Made by a program: the position numbers and the translations under genes. From the NCBI GenBank assembly GCA_039969355.1, contig JBDVOA010000005.1, positions 27,236-91,235 of the forward strand: 64,000 nt of DNA, written 5' to 3'. The DNA comes from JL08 sp039969355. Its GTDB lineage: Bacteria; Pseudomonadota; Alphaproteobacteria; Rhodobacterales; Rhodobacteraceae. Positions 35,419 to 43,646 of this stretch are shown here, one piece after another (within the stretch, counting starts at the first letter, position 1; every line of letters begins with the position of its first letter). The notes under the pieces are model-generated. The model searched no databases. It was not told the origin of the DNA and worked only from the letters and a program-made list of their open reading frames with translations.

Positions 35419-37503
35419 TCATAGTTTTTTCCCTTCGATCACCCACATTGATTGTGGATAAGAGCATGGCAGCGTTAGCCCGTGATGCATAAGATAGGTC
35501 CCCGAAACTTCTATATCTTTGGTTTTCAGTACTTGATTGCCACGGCTCAATTTGATGGCGGAACTTCGGTTTGCAAGCGAAATACAGTAGTTCCCTGCCG
35601 GATCAAGCCGGGATAGTCGCAAGGGGCGCGGTGATATTTGTTTTGACGTATCGGCCTGACCTGCAAATACCACAAACCGATGACCGTCGCGCGCGTTTTG
35701 TTGCTCTGCCACTACAGATGGATCAGCGCTGTCGAGCCTTAGAATGTCGGCGGCCATCATCCACTCACGGTTTTCTTTCCACCAGTGTGTCACATGCTTC
35801 AATACGGTCATTTCATGGGAAGTGAGTTCGCGCGGATCCATTTCAAACCCCAAGTGCCTTTGCGCGGCTACCCAGGCCCGGAATGCGATGTCGAGACACC
35901 GGCCGGATGTATGGCAAATTCTGGGTCCAACATGAGAGCCAGTGATCGCTGCAGGCAAGAATAAAGCAGCGCCTGCCTGAATACGAAGCCGTTCAAGCGC
36001 ATCATTTGAATCCGAGAGCCAGACCCTCTGAGTGCGCGACAGAATGCCAAAGTCAATCCGACCACCGCCGGATGCGCAGCTTTCGATTTCGACACCCGGA
36101 TGTGACTGCCGCAAGCTGTCGATCAACGCATAGGAACCGCGTGTTTGGCTGGCATCCGGAGCAGGCAAGACACGGTTGTGGTCCCATTTGATATAGTCAA
36201 TTTTGTGGTCGCTAAGAATGCCAGATATGCGATCGTAGAGAAATGCGCGCACTTCCGGCAGCGCCATATTCAGTGCTTTTTGGTTGCGGCCTAGTATCTG
36301 ATCTTCGCTGCCCAAAGCCCAATCCGGGTGCGCACGATGAATGTCAGAATCAGGGTTGATCATTTCAGGCTCGAACCAGATGCCAAATGTCATGCCCAAA
36401 TCGTGTACATGCCGTATCAAAGGATCCAACCCGTCAGGATACTTTCGGGGGTCCACTTCCCAATCCGACAGTGCGCGTGTGTCATCGTCACGCGTTCCGA
36501 ACCACCCGTCATCAAGTACAAACCGCTCAGCGCCAAGTTCAGCGGCGCGCGTCGCGATATCCATCAGCACTGGCAGTTCATGATCGAAATAAACCGCTTC
36601 CCAACAATTGTAGTGGACGGGCCGTGGTTTTTCTGGTTCTGGCCATGTGACAATGCGGTCGCGAACATGCCTTTGGAACGAAACCGCGCACCCATTCAAC
36701 CCATCAGACGAATAGACCGCATACAGCGGCGCTGAGTGAAATTCGGTTGCTGATTGGGTTTCCATTCGTGCGGCATGGCCGAACTGTATCTGGCGTCTCC
36801 CGTCAGCTAATTCCTCTGCGATCATGCGATGGCCGCCAGACCAGCCGTAATGAAAGGCATAAGCCTCGCCTTGCGTATTCGTCGCGCCACGGCACGGGAC
36901 GATCAGGCCGGGAAAATGCTCGTGACCTGTACGGCCAGTTCTGTTTTCACGATATCGGATGCCGGCTGACCAAGACGTCTTGTTCAACTGGAATTCACCG
37001 CACCAACGACCTGCAATGTCGATCATTTCGTCGGATTGCTGGGGAGCAGGAAGAACGGGCGCCGCCAGCCAATGCAAATGCGTTGGGCGTTTTGAATACA
37101 CCGATGATTTTAAGACAATCACATGGGTTTCCGGGTCCAGCGCGATCTGGGCAAAGTAGGTGAGTTGGTTAGCGTTGTCTTCGCAGGTTATGCGGATTTC
37201 ACTGCCGCCGTCCTCCACTGAAGACAGTTTGAACGCCGGCAACAATGGTGTGCCGTCAGTGTCTCGTAAGATCAGGCCGGGTTGACCGGGAAAAGATCGG
37301 CTTGCTTCGGGGCACAAAGAAAGGTCGGCATGCTCATCAAGCATGCCGCCAGTGACATCGACGGCGAAGGCTGCGGCAACAATGTCCAGATCTTCGTCTT
37401 TTGGAAGGGGTGGCCCCCAATAGATGACTTGTGGGACCCGTTTGCCCAGGGATGCGAGCGCCAGTGTCTGACGCTCGTCATCAATTCGCCAGCATTGCTT
37501 CAT
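35419..37503 (-). CDS. Alpha-galactosidase, GH36
   Basis: Cytoplasmic retaining alpha-galactosidase, 694 residues without a signal peptide. A beta-sandwich N-terminal domain (to about 290) precedes the TIM barrel, with ERFVLDDGWFG (327-337) and GIWFEPEMINPDSD. The nucleophile is Asp441 in YIKWDHNR and the acid/base Asp498 in WLSDSND, with the substrate-binding ESCASGGGRIDFG between them. A C-terminal beta domain completes it. Its ATG overlaps the stop of the permease gene (TAATG), directly tying hydrolysis to import. Likely substrates are raffinose-type sugars or algal galactosylglycerols; the substrate is inference. Confidence 0.94.
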   Translation of the reverse strand: MKQCWRIDDERQTLALASLGKRVPQVIYWGPPLPKDEDLDIVAAAFAVDVTGGMLDEHADLSLCPEASRSFPGQPGLILRDTDGTPLLPAFKLSSVEDGGSEIRITCEDNANQLTYFAQIALDPETHVIVLKSSVYSKRPTHLHWLAAPVLPAPQQSDEMIDIAGRWCGEFQLNKTSWSAGIRYRENRTGRTGHEHFPGLIVPCRGATNTQGEAYAFHYGWSGGHRMIAEELADGRRQIQFGHAARMETQSATEFHSAPLYAVYSSDGLNGCAVSFQRHVRDRIVTWPEPEKPRPVHYNCWEAVYFDHELPVLMDIATRAAELGAERFVLDDGWFGTRDDDTRALSDWEVDPRKYPDGLDPLIRHVHDLGMTFGIWFEPEMINPDSDIHRAHPDWALGSEDQILGRNQKALNMALPEVRAFLYDRISGILSDHKIDYIKWDHNRVLPAPDASQTRGSYALIDSLRQSHPGVEIESCASGGGRIDFGILSRTQRVWLSDSNDALERLRIQAGAALFLPAAITGSHVGPRICHTSGRCLDIAFRAWVAAQRHLGFEMDPRELTSHEMTVLKHVTHWWKENREWMMAADILRLDSADPSVVAEQQNARDGHRFVVFAGQADTSKQISPRPLRLSRLDPAGNYCISLANRSSAIKLSRGNQVLKTKDIEVSGTYLMHHGLTLPCSYPQSMWVIEGKKL

Positions 37504-38351
37504 TACTTAACGGCGCCCAGCGTCAGACCTGCGATGAAGTGCTTCTGCATCAGGAAGAACATCGCTACAGGTGGCAGGGCTGCCACGATCGCGCCTGCGC
37601 TCATCAGATGGTAGGCGGCCCGATATTGAGCATTGAAGGATGTAATTCCGGCAGTAACTGGTTGCGATTCGGCGCCTTGAGTTAGCACAACTGCCCAAAA
37701 ATAATCGTTCCAAATGAATGTGAAGATCAACACCATAAGTGCCGCAATCGCGGGCTTCATCAGAGGCAGAACTACGTACCAGAATATTTTCCACTCCGCG
37801 ACACCTTCGACACGTGCAGCCTCAATCAGCGCATGAGGCAGCGCTTTTATAAAGTTCCGCATGAACAACGTGCAAAACCCTGTTTGAAACGCGATGTGGA
37901 ACAGAACGAGGCCGGTCTTGGTATTGTAAAGTCCCATGTCCAAAGTCAGATCACGTACCGGAACCATAAGGATTTGGAAAGGTACGAAATTGCCTGCGAC
38001 GAACAGGAAGAAGATGAGCAGATTTGTCTTGAATTTGTAGATGCCTAATGCAAATCCGGCCATGCAAGATAGCGCAACTGCGCCAATTGCCGTTGGCACT
38101 GTGATCAGGATCGAATTCAGCATGTACCGGGGCATTTCAGATTCAAAGAACACCCGCCCATAGTTGGACATGCCAGCAAAAGAGGACGGCAGGGTCCAAT
38201 AGTCGCCCGCCGTAAAATCAGCCTCCGGTTTGATGGAAAACATCCCGACGGCGAGCAGCGGTAACAGCCACAAAATCAGGGCAACCGGGATCATCCCGCG
38301 ATAGGCCATTTGCATGGTGTGCGAGGATTTTTCTATAGGTCTCGGAAACAT
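37503..38351 (-). CDS. CUT1 sugar ABC transporter permease (MalG/LacG-like)
   Basis: Inner-membrane permease, 282 residues with six predicted helices. It has the EAA loop EAARVEGVAEWKIFWYVVLP that docks the ATPase, and the family ending with helices around AALPPVAMFFLMQKHFIAGL. Binds with the next permease and the MsmK-like ATPase encoded on the opposite strand. The stop overlaps the alpha-galactosidase ATG, and a gagggg site lies before its own ATG inside the end of the previous gene. Confidence 0.94.
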   Translation of the reverse strand: MFPRPIEKSSHTMQMAYRGMIPVALILWLLPLLAVGMFSIKPEADFTAGDYWTLPSSFAGMSNYGRVFFESEMPRYMLNSILITVPTAIGAVALSCMAGFALGIYKFKTNLLIFFLFVAGNFVPFQILMVPVRDLTLDMGLYNTKTGLVLFHIAFQTGFCTLFMRNFIKALPHALIEAARVEGVAEWKIFWYVVLPLMKPAIAALMVLIFTFIWNDYFWAVVLTQGAESQPVTAGITSFNAQYRAAYHLMSAGAIVAALPPVAMFFLMQKHFIAGLTLGAVK

Positions 38352-38352
38352 C

Positions 38353-39282
38353 TTAGCGTCCCCTCTCTTCTTGATACATCGACCACAGGAAGTAGGCGAT
38401 GAACACCAGCATGATCAGGAACAGCACAACTGCGATTGCAGCGCCATATCCCATGCGGAACCCGTATTCAGATAATGCTTTTTCGAACATGTAGAACGAC
38501 AGCACCCGTGAGGAACCAAAAGGGCCACCGTTGGTCATGATTGAGATAAGATCAAACGACCGCAGTGCACCAACAATTGTGACAACGAAGGCAATGAATG
38601 TTGCGGGCTTGAGTTGCGGAATGACGACGTACCAGAGCATTTTCCAGCCCTTCGCGCCATCCAGCCGGGCCGCTTCGATTTGTTCGGGATCTACGGCGTT
38701 CAGACCTGTCAGATACAAGATCATGCAATATGCGGTCTGTGGCCAAAGACCGGCCGCGATAATGCCGTATGTCACATATGTTGGGTCGCCAAGTACGTTG
38801 ATAGGCCCCAAGCCTACAAGGCCAATCAATGTATTCAGCAGCCCAAAGGTAGGATCATAGAACCAGGTAAAAACCAAACCAACAACGATCTGACTGATTA
38901 CAAACGGAAAGAAGAACAGCGATTTATATAGGCGCATCCCCGGAACCGTTTGGTTCAGAAACAATGCGATGAACAAACCTGCGGGAATTGCGAGCAGATA
39001 GAGTACAAGCCACTTCACATTGTTCCAAAGAGAGATTTCAAATGCCCTGTCGCCGGTTAACTCTTTGTAATTCTGCATGCCGACAAATTCGGCTTCTCCT
39101 AAGCCATCCCATTTGTACAGCGACAGATTGAAACTCTGGAATACCGGAAAGATGACATAAAACAGAAAAAACAAAATGGCTGGCGTAAGAAACAGCCAGG
39201 GCGTAATCGCGATCTCATTCTGTTTGAACCACGATCGCAGGTGTGGTGTACGTGCGGTCGGTGACGTATCAGCGCTGGTCAT
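38353..39282 (-). CDS. CUT1 sugar ABC transporter permease (MalF/LacF-like)
   Basis: Inner-membrane permease, 309 residues, with a cytoplasmic N-terminal segment then helix TPWLFLTPAILFFLFYVIFP and five more. The EAA loop reads EAARLDGAKGWKMLWYVVIP. GGPFGSSRVLSFYMFEKAL is typical of the family. It stands one base from the second permease gene and 122 bases from the binding protein gene, with a strong hairpin between. Confidence 0.94.
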   Translation of the reverse strand: MTSADTSPTARTPHLRSWFKQNEIAITPWLFLTPAILFFLFYVIFPVFQSFNLSLYKWDGLGEAEFVGMQNYKELTGDRAFEISLWNNVKWLVLYLLAIPAGLFIALFLNQTVPGMRLYKSLFFFPFVISQIVVGLVFTWFYDPTFGLLNTLIGLVGLGPINVLGDPTYVTYGIIAAGLWPQTAYCMILYLTGLNAVDPEQIEAARLDGAKGWKMLWYVVIPQLKPATFIAFVVTIVGALRSFDLISIMTNGGPFGSSRVLSFYMFEKALSEYGFRMGYGAAIAVVLFLIMLVFIAYFLWSMYQEERGR

Positions 39283-39370
39283 GGAAAACCTCGTTTTCTG
39301 CGGGGACCGGATTTCAGTCTAAATCCGGCTATTCCGGAAACCTCACAAGTCGGGGTTGCCGGAAGAAAAT

Positions 39371-39396
39371 CGAGCGGGCAATGTGATGCCCGCTCG
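39371..39396 (-). promoter_or_regulatory. Hairpin between binding-protein and permease genes (attenuator-like)
   Basis: CGAGCGGGC (39371-39379) pairs perfectly with GCCCGCTCG (39388-39396) around an 8-base loop. On the minus strand it lies nine bases after the binding-protein stop and is followed by ATTTTCTT, a weak U-run. It probably ends part of the transcription or protects the upstream mRNA, so that binding protein exceeds permease. Confidence 0.65.
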
Positions 39397-39404
39397 TTCT
39401 GATT

Positions 39405-40670
39405 TTAGTAGATTTCTTTTCGCTTGGCTTCTAGGCGCTGCAAGATGTCTTCAAGGTTGCCAGGTACAACCATAAACTCCTGCAAACCTTCCATGCCAAC
39501 AGCGGCCATTTCTGCCGGGAAGTCGCGGTCGAAGAACTGCGCAACGCCACCGGGAGAGTTCGACGACAGCATGGCAAAGCCTGCATTCAGGAATTCGTCA
39601 TCGTCGACGCTGGACTTAGAGTTAACCGGAAGTTGGCCGAGTGCTGAACCACCGTTGATAAGTGTCTGGTTGTCGGCGGAGGCAACATACTTCAGGAACG
39701 CGCGCGCGTTGTCCTTGTTTTCTGCCCCCGTCGGGATGTGGAACGTGTCCGTCGGCGCATCCTCCGCCATAGCCACACCATCTACAATGGCAGGAAACTG
39801 GTAGAAGCCGATTTGATCATCAGTCAGGCCAGCTTCACGCATTGGTGCGACGGCGAAATTCCCCATCAGATAGGCTGCAGCGTCGCCTTTGACCATGAAG
39901 GGTAGAGCTTCTTGCCAGCTATAGGATTGGTGGTTGTCTATGAACGCGCCCATGTCGATCAACTGCTGCCAGTTCGCGAATGTCGCGCGAACTTCGTCGC
40001 TGGTCCATGAGGCTTCGCCGTTGGCAAGCGCCATATGGAAATCAAAGCCGTTTGTGCGCATGTTCAGGTAGTCGAACCATCCACCCGCCGTCCAAAGGAA
40101 CTTGCTCCCGATGGTGTAGCATTTGACGCCGTTGTCCAGCAGAACCTGACAGTTTGCCAGTTCCTCTTCCCACGTTGTGGGTGCAGTCAGACCATATTTT
40201 TCAAAGATGTCCTGACGATAGTAAACGCCCCACTGATAATATGTATAAGGAACGCCATACTGCTTGCCGTCGATTGTCATCGCGCCTTTTGTCGATGCCA
40301 ATTCTTCTCCGATGTCGCCTTCCCAAAGGTCGGAAACATCCTCAAAAAGCCCAGCTGCCACGTAAGGGCGCATTCGGTTGGCTGCATACCAGTTTGCGAC
40401 GTCAGGTGAATTAGCGGTCAGAAAGTTGCGGATCTGTGTCTTGTAAGCTTCGCGATCGATGACTGTTAGCTCAATGTTGAGATCCGGATGCAGGGCGCCA
40501 AAGCGTTCTACCATGCCTTCCATTACGGCACGCGGCGCCGGGTTGCTCATGTCCGAGAAAATCTTGAGATCGCCAGTCAGCGGTTCGCTGTGACCATCTG
40601 CAAATGCACCGGTTGCCAGAACAGCACCAGTGACAAACGCCGATACCGACGCCTTGATAGTGGAACGCAT
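39405..40670 (-). CDS. Sugar ABC transporter substrate-binding protein (family 1)
   Basis: Periplasmic sugar-binding protein of the CUT1 system, 421 residues. The signal peptide MRSTIKASVSAFVTGAVLAT ends at AFADG. The mature part has the MalE-like pattern: LKIFSDMSNPAPRAVMEGMV, ANSPDVANWYAANRMRPYVA and GVPYTYYQWGVYYRQDIFEK. The start at 40670 has gggagg upstream; the frame upstream of it is not coding. As first gene of the eight-gene galactoside operon it should bind an alpha- or beta-galactoside. IclR is divergent. Confidence 0.93.
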   Translation of the reverse strand: MRSTIKASVSAFVTGAVLATGAFADGHSEPLTGDLKIFSDMSNPAPRAVMEGMVERFGALHPDLNIELTVIDREAYKTQIRNFLTANSPDVANWYAANRMRPYVAAGLFEDVSDLWEGDIGEELASTKGAMTIDGKQYGVPYTYYQWGVYYRQDIFEKYGLTAPTTWEEELANCQVLLDNGVKCYTIGSKFLWTAGGWFDYLNMRTNGFDFHMALANGEASWTSDEVRATFANWQQLIDMGAFIDNHQSYSWQEALPFMVKGDAAAYLMGNFAVAPMREAGLTDDQIGFYQFPAIVDGVAMAEDAPTDTFHIPTGAENKDNARAFLKYVASADNQTLINGGSALGQLPVNSKSSVDDDEFLNAGFAMLSSNSPGGVAQFFDRDFPAEMAAVGMEGLQEFMVVPGNLEDILQRLEAKRKEIY

Positions 40671-40731
40671 AGTGTCCTCCCTTTTGTTCCAAATAGTGAA
40701 ACTTCTTTTTAGATATTGAAATCTGAACATA

Positions 40732-40751
40732 GTTGACCTATGCCTGTCAAC
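40732..40751. promoter_or_regulatory. Inverted repeat in the divergent promoter region of the galactoside locus
   Basis: GTTGAC (40732-40737) and GTCAAC (40746-40751) form a perfect repeat with an 8-base centre. On the minus strand the right arm contains TTGACA (40745-40750), a good -35 for the binding-protein operon, with TTCAGA or TCAGAT 17-18 bases downstream as a weak -10. A regulator such as the adjacent IclR protein binding here would cover the -35. TGAAA boxes at about 40697 and 40717 are further candidates. Confidence 0.45.
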
Positions 40752-40795
40752 AGATTCCTCAGGGACTATGACCATTGAGGAAGGGAGGAGCAACA

Positions 40796-41593
40796 ATGCT
40801 GCCTGAGCCCAAAGGGACCGGCACTGTAGGCAAAGCGCTTAGCGTTCTTGACGACGTCGCCGCCTTTGAGCGACCCGTTCGGTTTACAGAGATTCTGGCA
40901 AACTCTTCCTTCCCCAAAGGCTCTTTGTATCGATTCCTGCAAAACCTCACCAATGAGGGAATGCTGAGCTATGATGCCAAACAACAAACCTACTCACTTG
41001 GAGTTCGTTTGGTTCGCTTGGCGCATGCTGCATGGGCGCAATCGTCGATGGCGCCGGTTGCACGGCCATACCTTGATGCGTTGAGCGAGCAAATCGGCGA
41101 GACAATCCATCTGGCGCAGCTCGACAACGCGCACGTCCTTTATGTCGACAAAAGAAATGCAAAGAAACCTGTCGAGATGTTTTCGCAAGCGGGGAAAATC
41201 GGCCCCGCATATTGCACCGGTGTTGGCAAGGCCATGATGGCGTTTTTGCCCGAAGTTCAGCTTGACCGGATTCTCCCGCAGCAATCTTACCACCGCTTTA
41301 CGCCCGGAACGCTTTGTTCAGAACTAGAACTCTGTAAGGAGCTCGGGGAAATAAGGCGGCGTGGTTATGCATTTGACCGCGAGGAGCACGAGCCCGGCAT
41401 CATTTGTGTTGCAGTTCCGATATTGACTTCGACCGAACAAACCATGGGGGCGATTTCCGTCACGAGTTCCACGGCTACACATACCTTGAAAAATCTTGAA
41501 CAGCTTGTGCCTCAGATGCGCCAGGCAACTCAGAAAATCGCCAGTGAAGCGGAATACTGGCAGTTTCCATCTGAGCAGATACCAACGAAATAA
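40796..41593 (+). CDS. IclR-family transcriptional regulator
   Basis: A 265-residue regulator with an N-terminal winged helix (GTVGKALSVLDDVAAFERPV, FPKGSLYRFLQNLTNEGML) and a C-terminal effector domain (ETIHLAQLDNAHVLYVDKRN, GKAMMAFLP, EHEPGIICVAVPI), both typical of IclR. ATG 40796 is set by gggagga seven bases upstream. It is divergent from the galactoside operon and precedes the ATPase gene by 14 bases, so it most likely controls the locus in answer to a galactose-derived acid or sugar. The effector is unknown. Confidence 0.93.
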   Translation: MLPEPKGTGTVGKALSVLDDVAAFERPVRFTEILANSSFPKGSLYRFLQNLTNEGMLSYDAKQQTYSLGVRLVRLAHAAWAQSSMAPVARPYLDALSEQIGETIHLAQLDNAHVLYVDKRNAKKPVEMFSQAGKIGPAYCTGVGKAMMAFLPEVQLDRILPQQSYHRFTPGTLCSELELCKELGEIRRRGYAFDREEHEPGIICVAVPILTSTEQTMGAISVTSSTATHTLKNLEQLVPQMRQATQKIASEAEYWQFPSEQIPTK

Positions 41594-41607
41594 GGGAGAA
41601 TTAGGCA

Positions 41608-42666
41608 ATGTCAGGCGTAACGCTGCAAAATGTGATCAAACGCTACGGCGATGTACAGGTCATTCACGGGATCGACCTGGACATTGAGGATGGAGAGTTT
41701 TGCGTTTTTGTCGGCCCTTCTGGATGTGGCAAATCTACTTTATTGCGCATGGTTGCCGGTCTCGAGGAAACGACAGAAGGCACTATGAATATCGGGACCA
41801 GAGATGTCACCAAGATGGATCCCGCAGAACGCGGCGTCGCGATGGTGTTTCAGACTTACGCGCTCTACCCCCACATGACGGTCAAGGACAACATGGGGTT
41901 CGGCCTCAAGATGAATGGCCACCCCAAGGCGGAAATTGAGGCGAAGGTCGCTGAAGCCACACGCATTCTCAAACTTGAGGATTATCTGTCGCGAAAACCG
42001 GCTGCTCTGTCAGGTGGTCAGCGTCAGCGTGTATCAATCGGCCGTGCTATCGTTCGCGGACCAGAAGTATTTTTGTTTGATGAGCCGCTGTCAAATCTCG
42101 ATGCTGAACTCCGCGTGGAAATGCGGGTTGAAATTGCGCGCCTGCATAAAGAAATCGGCGCGACTATGATCTATGTGACTCATGATCAGGTCGAAGCAAT
42201 GACGCTGGCCGACAAAATCGTTGTTTTACGTGCCGGTTATATTGAACAGGTGGGCGCACCGCTGGACCTATATCGCGATCCCGACAACAAGTTCGTTGCG
42301 GGCTTTATTGGGTCCCCTGCCATGAACTTTCTGGATGGCACAAGTCAGGGCGATGCGGTTGAGGTTCCGGCCCTTAAGGCCAGCTTCAAACTGCCGGTTT
42401 CGATTCCAGCGGCGGGGACCGAAGTCAGTATGGGCATCCGGCCAGAGCACATTGAAATTGATCCAAAGGGCGATACTCATACCGTTGATCTGGCCGAAGC
42501 ATTGGGCGGTGTTTCTTATGCTTACCTATTATCCGACACAGGTGAAAAGATCATTGTAGAAGAGCGCGGAGATGAACGGTCTGCCCTTGGTGCACGCGTT
42601 GGCATCAAATTCCCAGTGGATCGCGCAATGCTGTTTGACCAAAAAACAGAAACGCGTATTCGCTGA
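41608..42666 (+). CDS. Sugar ABC transporter ATP-binding protein (MsmK/UgpC-like)
   Basis: Cytoplasmic ATPase for the CUT1 importer. The 352-residue protein has Walker A GPSGCGKST (36-44), Q-loop VFQTYALYPHMTV, signature LSGGQRQRVSIGRAI, Walker B VFLFDEPLSNLD and switch His in YVTHDQVEAM, then the TOBE/OB regulatory domain (MGIRPEHIEID). It completes the transporter whose other subunits are on the opposite strand. It starts with aggagaa-like site gggagaa before ATG and follows the regulator gene. Confidence 0.95.
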   Translation: MSGVTLQNVIKRYGDVQVIHGIDLDIEDGEFCVFVGPSGCGKSTLLRMVAGLEETTEGTMNIGTRDVTKMDPAERGVAMVFQTYALYPHMTVKDNMGFGLKMNGHPKAEIEAKVAEATRILKLEDYLSRKPAALSGGQRQRVSIGRAIVRGPEVFLFDEPLSNLDAELRVEMRVEIARLHKEIGATMIYVTHDQVEAMTLADKIVVLRAGYIEQVGAPLDLYRDPDNKFVAGFIGSPAMNFLDGTSQGDAVEVPALKASFKLPVSIPAAGTEVSMGIRPEHIEIDPKGDTHTVDLAEALGGVSYAYLLSDTGEKIIVEERGDERSALGARVGIKFPVDRAMLFDQKTETRIR

Positions 42667-42766
42667 GATTAAATTTGAGCTTGTGGGACGTACCGGTCTT
42701 AGGTGTCCGGCGAATAGGACTAACGGACCGTTGCTTTGGGGTACCCCAGACAGTAAACCCGCGCGC

Positions 42767-43462
42767 ATGACGCATCCCAATCGCCCCCACCGAAATTTTT
42801 ATGGCCGCCTCAAGGGCCAAAGCTTGCGTGAAAGTCAAAAACAATACCTTGAGCAAGATCTTGATGGTCTTTCTCCTGGGCCTGTTAGCTGGGAAGAAAA
42901 CCCGGACCGCACGCCTCTTGATCTGAATACGAGATTTGGCGGCAGGCCTGTCTGGCTTGAAGTCGGATTCGGCGGAGGCGAGCATATGGTGTATCAGGCT
43001 GCAAAGAATCCCGACGTCGGAATCATCGGCTGCGAACCTTACATCAATGGTGTCGCAATGCTGCTGGGCAAGATTCGCAAGGCCGGTGTTACCAACCTTT
43101 GTGTTTTTCCCGGTGACGTTCGGGACATGTTTGATGTATTGCCAGATTCCTCAATCGACCGGGCATTCCTGTTGTATCCCGACCCATGGCCCAAGGCCCG
43201 GCACCATCGCCGCCGATTTGTGACGCCTGAGCATTTGGATCCCTTGGCGCGGGTGACAAAGCCCGGAGGTATTTTTCGCGTGGCGACAGATATTACGGAC
43301 TATGTGCGCCAAACGTTGGAAGAAGTGCCGTGCCACGGGTTTTCGCGTCTGACGGATTCGGACATTCACTCGCCGTGGGAAGACTGGATTTCGACGCGAT
43401 ATGAGAAAAAAGCGTTGCGGGAAGGTCGTCCGCCGCACTACCTGACGTTTTGCCGCGACTGA
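42767..43462 (+). CDS. trmB: tRNA (guanine-N7-)-methyltransferase
   Basis: Makes m7G46 in tRNA with SAM. The 231-residue protein has LEVGFGGGEHMVYQAAKNPD (SAM motif I), IGCEPYINGVAMLL, FLLYPDPWPKARHHRRRFV and a C-terminal RYEKKALREGRPPHYLTF segment, all conserved in TrmB. ATG 42767 gives the family N terminus HPNRPHRNFYGRLKG; the frame upstream overlaps the ATPase gene. Unrelated to the galactoside genes. Confidence 0.95.
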   Translation: MTHPNRPHRNFYGRLKGQSLRESQKQYLEQDLDGLSPGPVSWEENPDRTPLDLNTRFGGRPVWLEVGFGGGEHMVYQAAKNPDVGIIGCEPYINGVAMLLGKIRKAGVTNLCVFPGDVRDMFDVLPDSSIDRAFLLYPDPWPKARHHRRRFVTPEHLDPLARVTKPGGIFRVATDITDYVRQTLEEVPCHGFSRLTDSDIHSPWEDWISTRYEKKALREGRPPHYLTFCRD

Positions 43463-43646
43463 ACAATTCTGGCCAGCGCCAAATGGTTGCTGACATAGGG
43501 TGCGCTGTTTAGCGACGAGCGAATGTCGTAAACGTAGCGAACTGCAATCCGGGCGAGCCATCGGCGTATTTCACATTGCGCTGGACCCGTTTGGGGCAAT
43601 TGGCTAAGCCTGCGCACAATTAATGACCCGTAGAAAGCCCACTCAT

